The position numbers were made by a program, and so were the translations under genes. From Pyropia yezoensis (taxonomy: Eukaryota; Rhodophyta; Bangiophyceae; Bangiales; Bangiaceae), in NCBI GenBank assembly GCA_009829735.1, contig CM020618.1:1853082-1917081 (forward strand): a stretch of DNA of 64,000 bases. The letters are read 5' to 3'. Under the pieces are notes generated by a model that searched no databases, had not been told where the DNA came from, and was given only the letters and a program-made list of their open reading frames with translations. Positions 61,446-64,000 of the stretch are shown here, one piece after another. Within the stretch, counting starts at the first letter, position 1. Each line of letters begins with the position of its first letter.

Positions 61446-63068
61446 GCGGCGGCGGCGGCGGCGGGTCGGGGGGGGGGGGGGGGGGGGGGTGGTTTGGCCG
61501 CGCCACTTTTTGTTTTTGTGGAGACGCGGGCCAGGCTATCGCTGGTCCCGCGCCCCCAGCTGGTCGGCAGCAAGCCGGGAGGGGGGGCGGGGGGGAGTGG
61601 GGAGGTGATGGTGACAAGGTGGGGTGAGCCCCCCCCCCCACCCGCGTGGGTGGGGTGTCGTCTGTTTTGTGTCGTTTCTTCGGACGGCTCTTTTTTTTCT
61701 GTGGTAATTCTCGGCGCACGTGTTGATCCGGCGCGCCCCGCGCCTCGTGCACCAGCCGCGGCCCAAATCCCCACAGCGTGCAGGCCCTGATCATGCGTCT
61801 TCCTCCCGCGCCCGCACCCACCCTCTTCCCGCCGGCCTTCCCCGCTGGGCCTCTCCGCCACCAGCATGTCTCACCACTTTTTTCATCTTTTTTTTTTTTT
61901 TTTCTTCTCCCTTTCTGGCTCCCTTGCAGCTGTGCTCCCCTACCCGGCGCGCAACCATCTGTTCCCTACAGTCCGGGTGTCCCCCGCGCTGGTCCAGAAA
62001 GTCGGGCACCGGGCCAGGAGCTCGGCCACGGCACACGGCGATGGTCCAGAGGCGACGCGCACCGTTTCATTTGGCAAGCCTAGGGAGCCATGACCCATGC
62101 ACATGCAGTGCAGTAAAAAGGCACCCCTGACCCTGGGGCGTGGCGACGGTAGTGTCGTTGACAATCGATGGGCGTGGGAGGTTAGACTCTTTGAGGTGGT
62201 GGCAGCAGCGGCTCGCCAGCGTCTCCTCGCCCACAAATCCTCCCCCGGTGATCTCCACCCATCCCATGGACGCCCCCCACTCCCTCCCCCCACCCTACCC
62301 TCCTCACCAGCAGCCAGGGAGGCAGGTGGACCGTTTTCATTTCCACAGGCAGCCCGGGGTGGAAAGGCTGGTTGCCTCCACGGCCACGGCTGTGGGTGGG
62401 CGTTGAAGATTCTCGGCGCGGCGGCCGCCGTCCGTCTCGGCAGCCCCCCTTTGACCCGTCTCCCCACAGATCCTCACCACGACCATTGACGCGCACACCC
62501 CCCCTAGCAGCCGCCTCCCCTGCGTGCCCCGCCTCCCAACCTCTACACGTTCCACGCACCCGCCGCTCGCGTCGTCACCACCCCCGCCTCCCACGCCGGG
62601 CTTCCCGCTCGGCACCCCGCCCCCCCCCCCACCCCACCGATACAACGGCGCTTCCCCCGGGGCCGGCTCCAAAAAAAAAAAGCAGCCGGCCGGCTCGCCT
62701 CAAAGAGAGAGGCCGAGTACATAGACAAAAGGGAGAGAGGGGCGGTCGGTGTGTAGTGGCCTGGGGTGAGGTGCAGTTTGGGGGGGGAAGGGGGGGGGGG
62801 GGGGGGGGGGGGGGCGGGAAGGCCCTCAGCTCCGACGCCCGTGCCCCCACCACTGCCACCGCCACAGCCGCTGCCGCGGTCGCCAGTGTCAATGCTCCCC
62901 CGCCCTATCGCCGCCGTGAGGGCAGGCGACGGGGAGGGGTAGGGCCAGGCGGGGGGGATGGGGCACAAGGTCGTACCTCCCCGTGGCCTCAAGGAAAGGG
63001 CCCGTGCGTCCGCGGACGTGTGCGTGTGTACCCGTCACAGGCAAGTGTCTCACACACAAGCACCACCG

Positions 63069-63099
<31 letters not shown>

Positions 63100-63101
63100 A
63101 C
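61446..63101. other. Region without a supported gene, rich in homopolymers
   Basis: It contains G runs at 61468-61489 (22 bases) and 62790-62814 (25 bases) and a C run at 63069-63099 (31 bases). A pyrimidine tract near 61880-61935 is followed by CTTGCAG and looks like an intron 3' end, but no exons around it could be established. The open frames are short or low complexity. Confidence 0.5.
63069..63099. repeat. Poly-C run of 31 bases
   Basis: An uninterrupted C homopolymer directly precedes the stop of the minus-strand gene at 63102. It can form G-quadruplex or i-motif structures and its length in the assembly is unreliable. Confidence 0.9.
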
Positions 63102-63910
63102 TCAGCGGCTCGGCAGCAGATACTCGACGGCAAGCACGTAGCCGTCGGCGAGCGCAACGAGCACGGCCACCACCGGCACGGGTGCTGCCGCCGCGTCGAC
63201 AGCCCCCCCGGCCGCCTCATCGTCGTCGCCGCCGCCGCCGCCGGGGATGGGGGCGGCCAGGTAGGGCGCCATCACCACCACGTTGCCCGTGCCGCCGTGG
63301 ACGACCCGCTGCAGCGCCTCCCCCGCGGCGGGCGTGACCGCCGCGGCGGGGGTGGCCGCCGCCGCCGCCACCGCCGCCGCCTCGGCGGCGGCCGCCACCG
63401 CCTCGGCGGCGGCCGGGTTGGCGGTGGCGGGGGGGGCGCCATCCCCCCTGCCACCCGCCACCCCCCCCGCCTCTGTGGCGGCGGCCGCCGAGGCGGCGGT
63501 AGCGGCGGCGGCAGCAGCCGCCGTCGACGCGGCGGCAGTGGCAGCGGCTTGAGCGGCAGTACCACCACCGCCGCCGCCGGGATAGGGCACCGTCACCGCG
63601 TCGGGTGCCATGGTCGCTGCCGGCCACGCCGAGCCCGGCTCGACGGGCGCCAGCTGGCCGCCCGACCCCCCCCCGCGGCGGGCGGCGACCACCGCCCCCC
63701 CCGGCCCCGACAGCAGCAGCGCGGTCGCAACGGGTAAGGGGCCTGGGCGGGGGCGGCGGGCAGTGGCGGTGGCGGGGAGACCCCCGGCGCCGCCGCCGCC
63801 GGCGGGCGCACTCGGGTAGATGGTGTCGACGGCGGCGAGGGCGGCGGTCGCCTCGGCGGCGGCGAGGAAAACGGGGGCGGGTGGCGGCGGCGGGGGGAGG
63901 GAGTGGGGCG
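63102..63910 (-). CDS. 3' part of an Ala/Gly-rich protein of unknown function
   Basis: A minus-strand frame is open from the repeat near the window edge down to TGA at 63104-63102. It encodes segments such as PVFLAAAEATAALAAVDTIYP, VATALLLSGPGGAVVAARRG and MAPDAVTVPYPG. After an Ala-rich stretch come RVVHGGTGNVVVMAPYLAAP and a C-terminal VVAVLVALADGYVLAVEYLLP. The regular hydrophobic pattern suggests a folded protein with beta strands. The 5' end lies in or beyond the GGA repeat, outside what can be read. The family is not recognised. Confidence 0.4.
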
Positions 63911-64000
63911 GAGGGGGAGGAGGAGGAGGAGGAGGAGGAGGAGGAGGGGGAGGAGGAGGAGGAGGGGGAGGAGGTGGTGGGGGGGGGGGGGGGGGGGGGG
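63911..64000. repeat. GGA-rich microsatellite and terminal poly-G
   Basis: Repeated GGA units are interrupted by G runs and end in a G homopolymer at the window edge (63979-64000). If part of the minus-strand gene it would encode Pro/Ser. Confidence 0.9.

Noticed and set aside
1-64000. CRISPR arrays, rRNA genes, prokaryotic operons
   Set aside because: No regular direct repeats with spacers, no rRNA-like segments and no bacterial gene organisation were seen. The window reads as eukaryotic nuclear DNA.

Overview
The window looks like nuclear DNA of a plastid-bearing, GC-rich, intron-poor alga, most likely a bangiophyte red alga of the Porphyra/Pyropia type. This rests on three things: plastid-type genes with presumptive transit peptides, Gly/Ala/Pro-rich coding sequence broken by long G/C homopolymers, and a tRNA-Asn gene with introns in both the D-loop and the T-loop, a disruption style reported from red algae. 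The organism call is inference, because no species marker is present.

Positions 1-32358 are almost entirely nested Ty3/gypsy-type LTR retrotransposons of three families, called A, B and C here. From the inside out: a minus-strand A copy (A1, 588-4473) sits inside a C copy (C1, ending in the LTR at 6841-7204); C1 sits inside a second C copy (C2, LTR at 8335-8697); C2 sits inside the pol gene of a second A copy (A3, 8698-13931). A3 shares one LTR (13932-14400) with a third A copy (A2), which runs to 32358. A2 is split by a complete family B element (17490-26540) with two 645-bp LTRs and a 5-bp target duplication. Families A and B carry gag with a CCHC knuckle and pol with protease, RT, RNase H, integrase and a C-terminal chromodomain. 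Gag and pol are joined through a -1 frameshift signal (GGGAAAC in A, GGGAAAA in B). Families A and C also carry a large ORF on the opposite strand between pol and the 3' LTR. In A this antisense ORF stays open for exactly 702 codons in two diverged copies although the sense pol genes have collected stops.

Positions 32359-64000 are host DNA with sparse genes. They are a three-exon HNH-endonuclease-domain gene (35428-37224), a 65-residue LEA-like protein with an 8-codon first exon (38494-38901), a plastid-type membrane protein (39372-40817, minus), a large low-complexity protein ending in a bZIP-like basic stretch (41100-43613, minus), an acetyltransferase-like gene broken at a C homopolymer (48702-49527), remains of an aromatic amino-acid permease (51466-51920, minus), a probable augmin subunit 6 (52757-54130), an unassigned basic protein with a homopolymer frameshift (54539-55824, minus), tRNA-Asn(GUU) (56601-56704, minus), a divergent isopropylmalate-dehydrogenase-like gene (57961-59565), plastid glycerol-3-phosphate acyltransferase (59937-61445) and the 3' part of another gene at the right edge. 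The host genes form no obvious pathway cluster. The gaps hold simple repeats, a perfect 30-bp-arm palindrome at 50716-50779 and a foldback repeat at 34501-34611.

Limits: all calls come from reading motifs and comparing copies by eye. Splice sites, starts and family names have not been tested by search or expression data.
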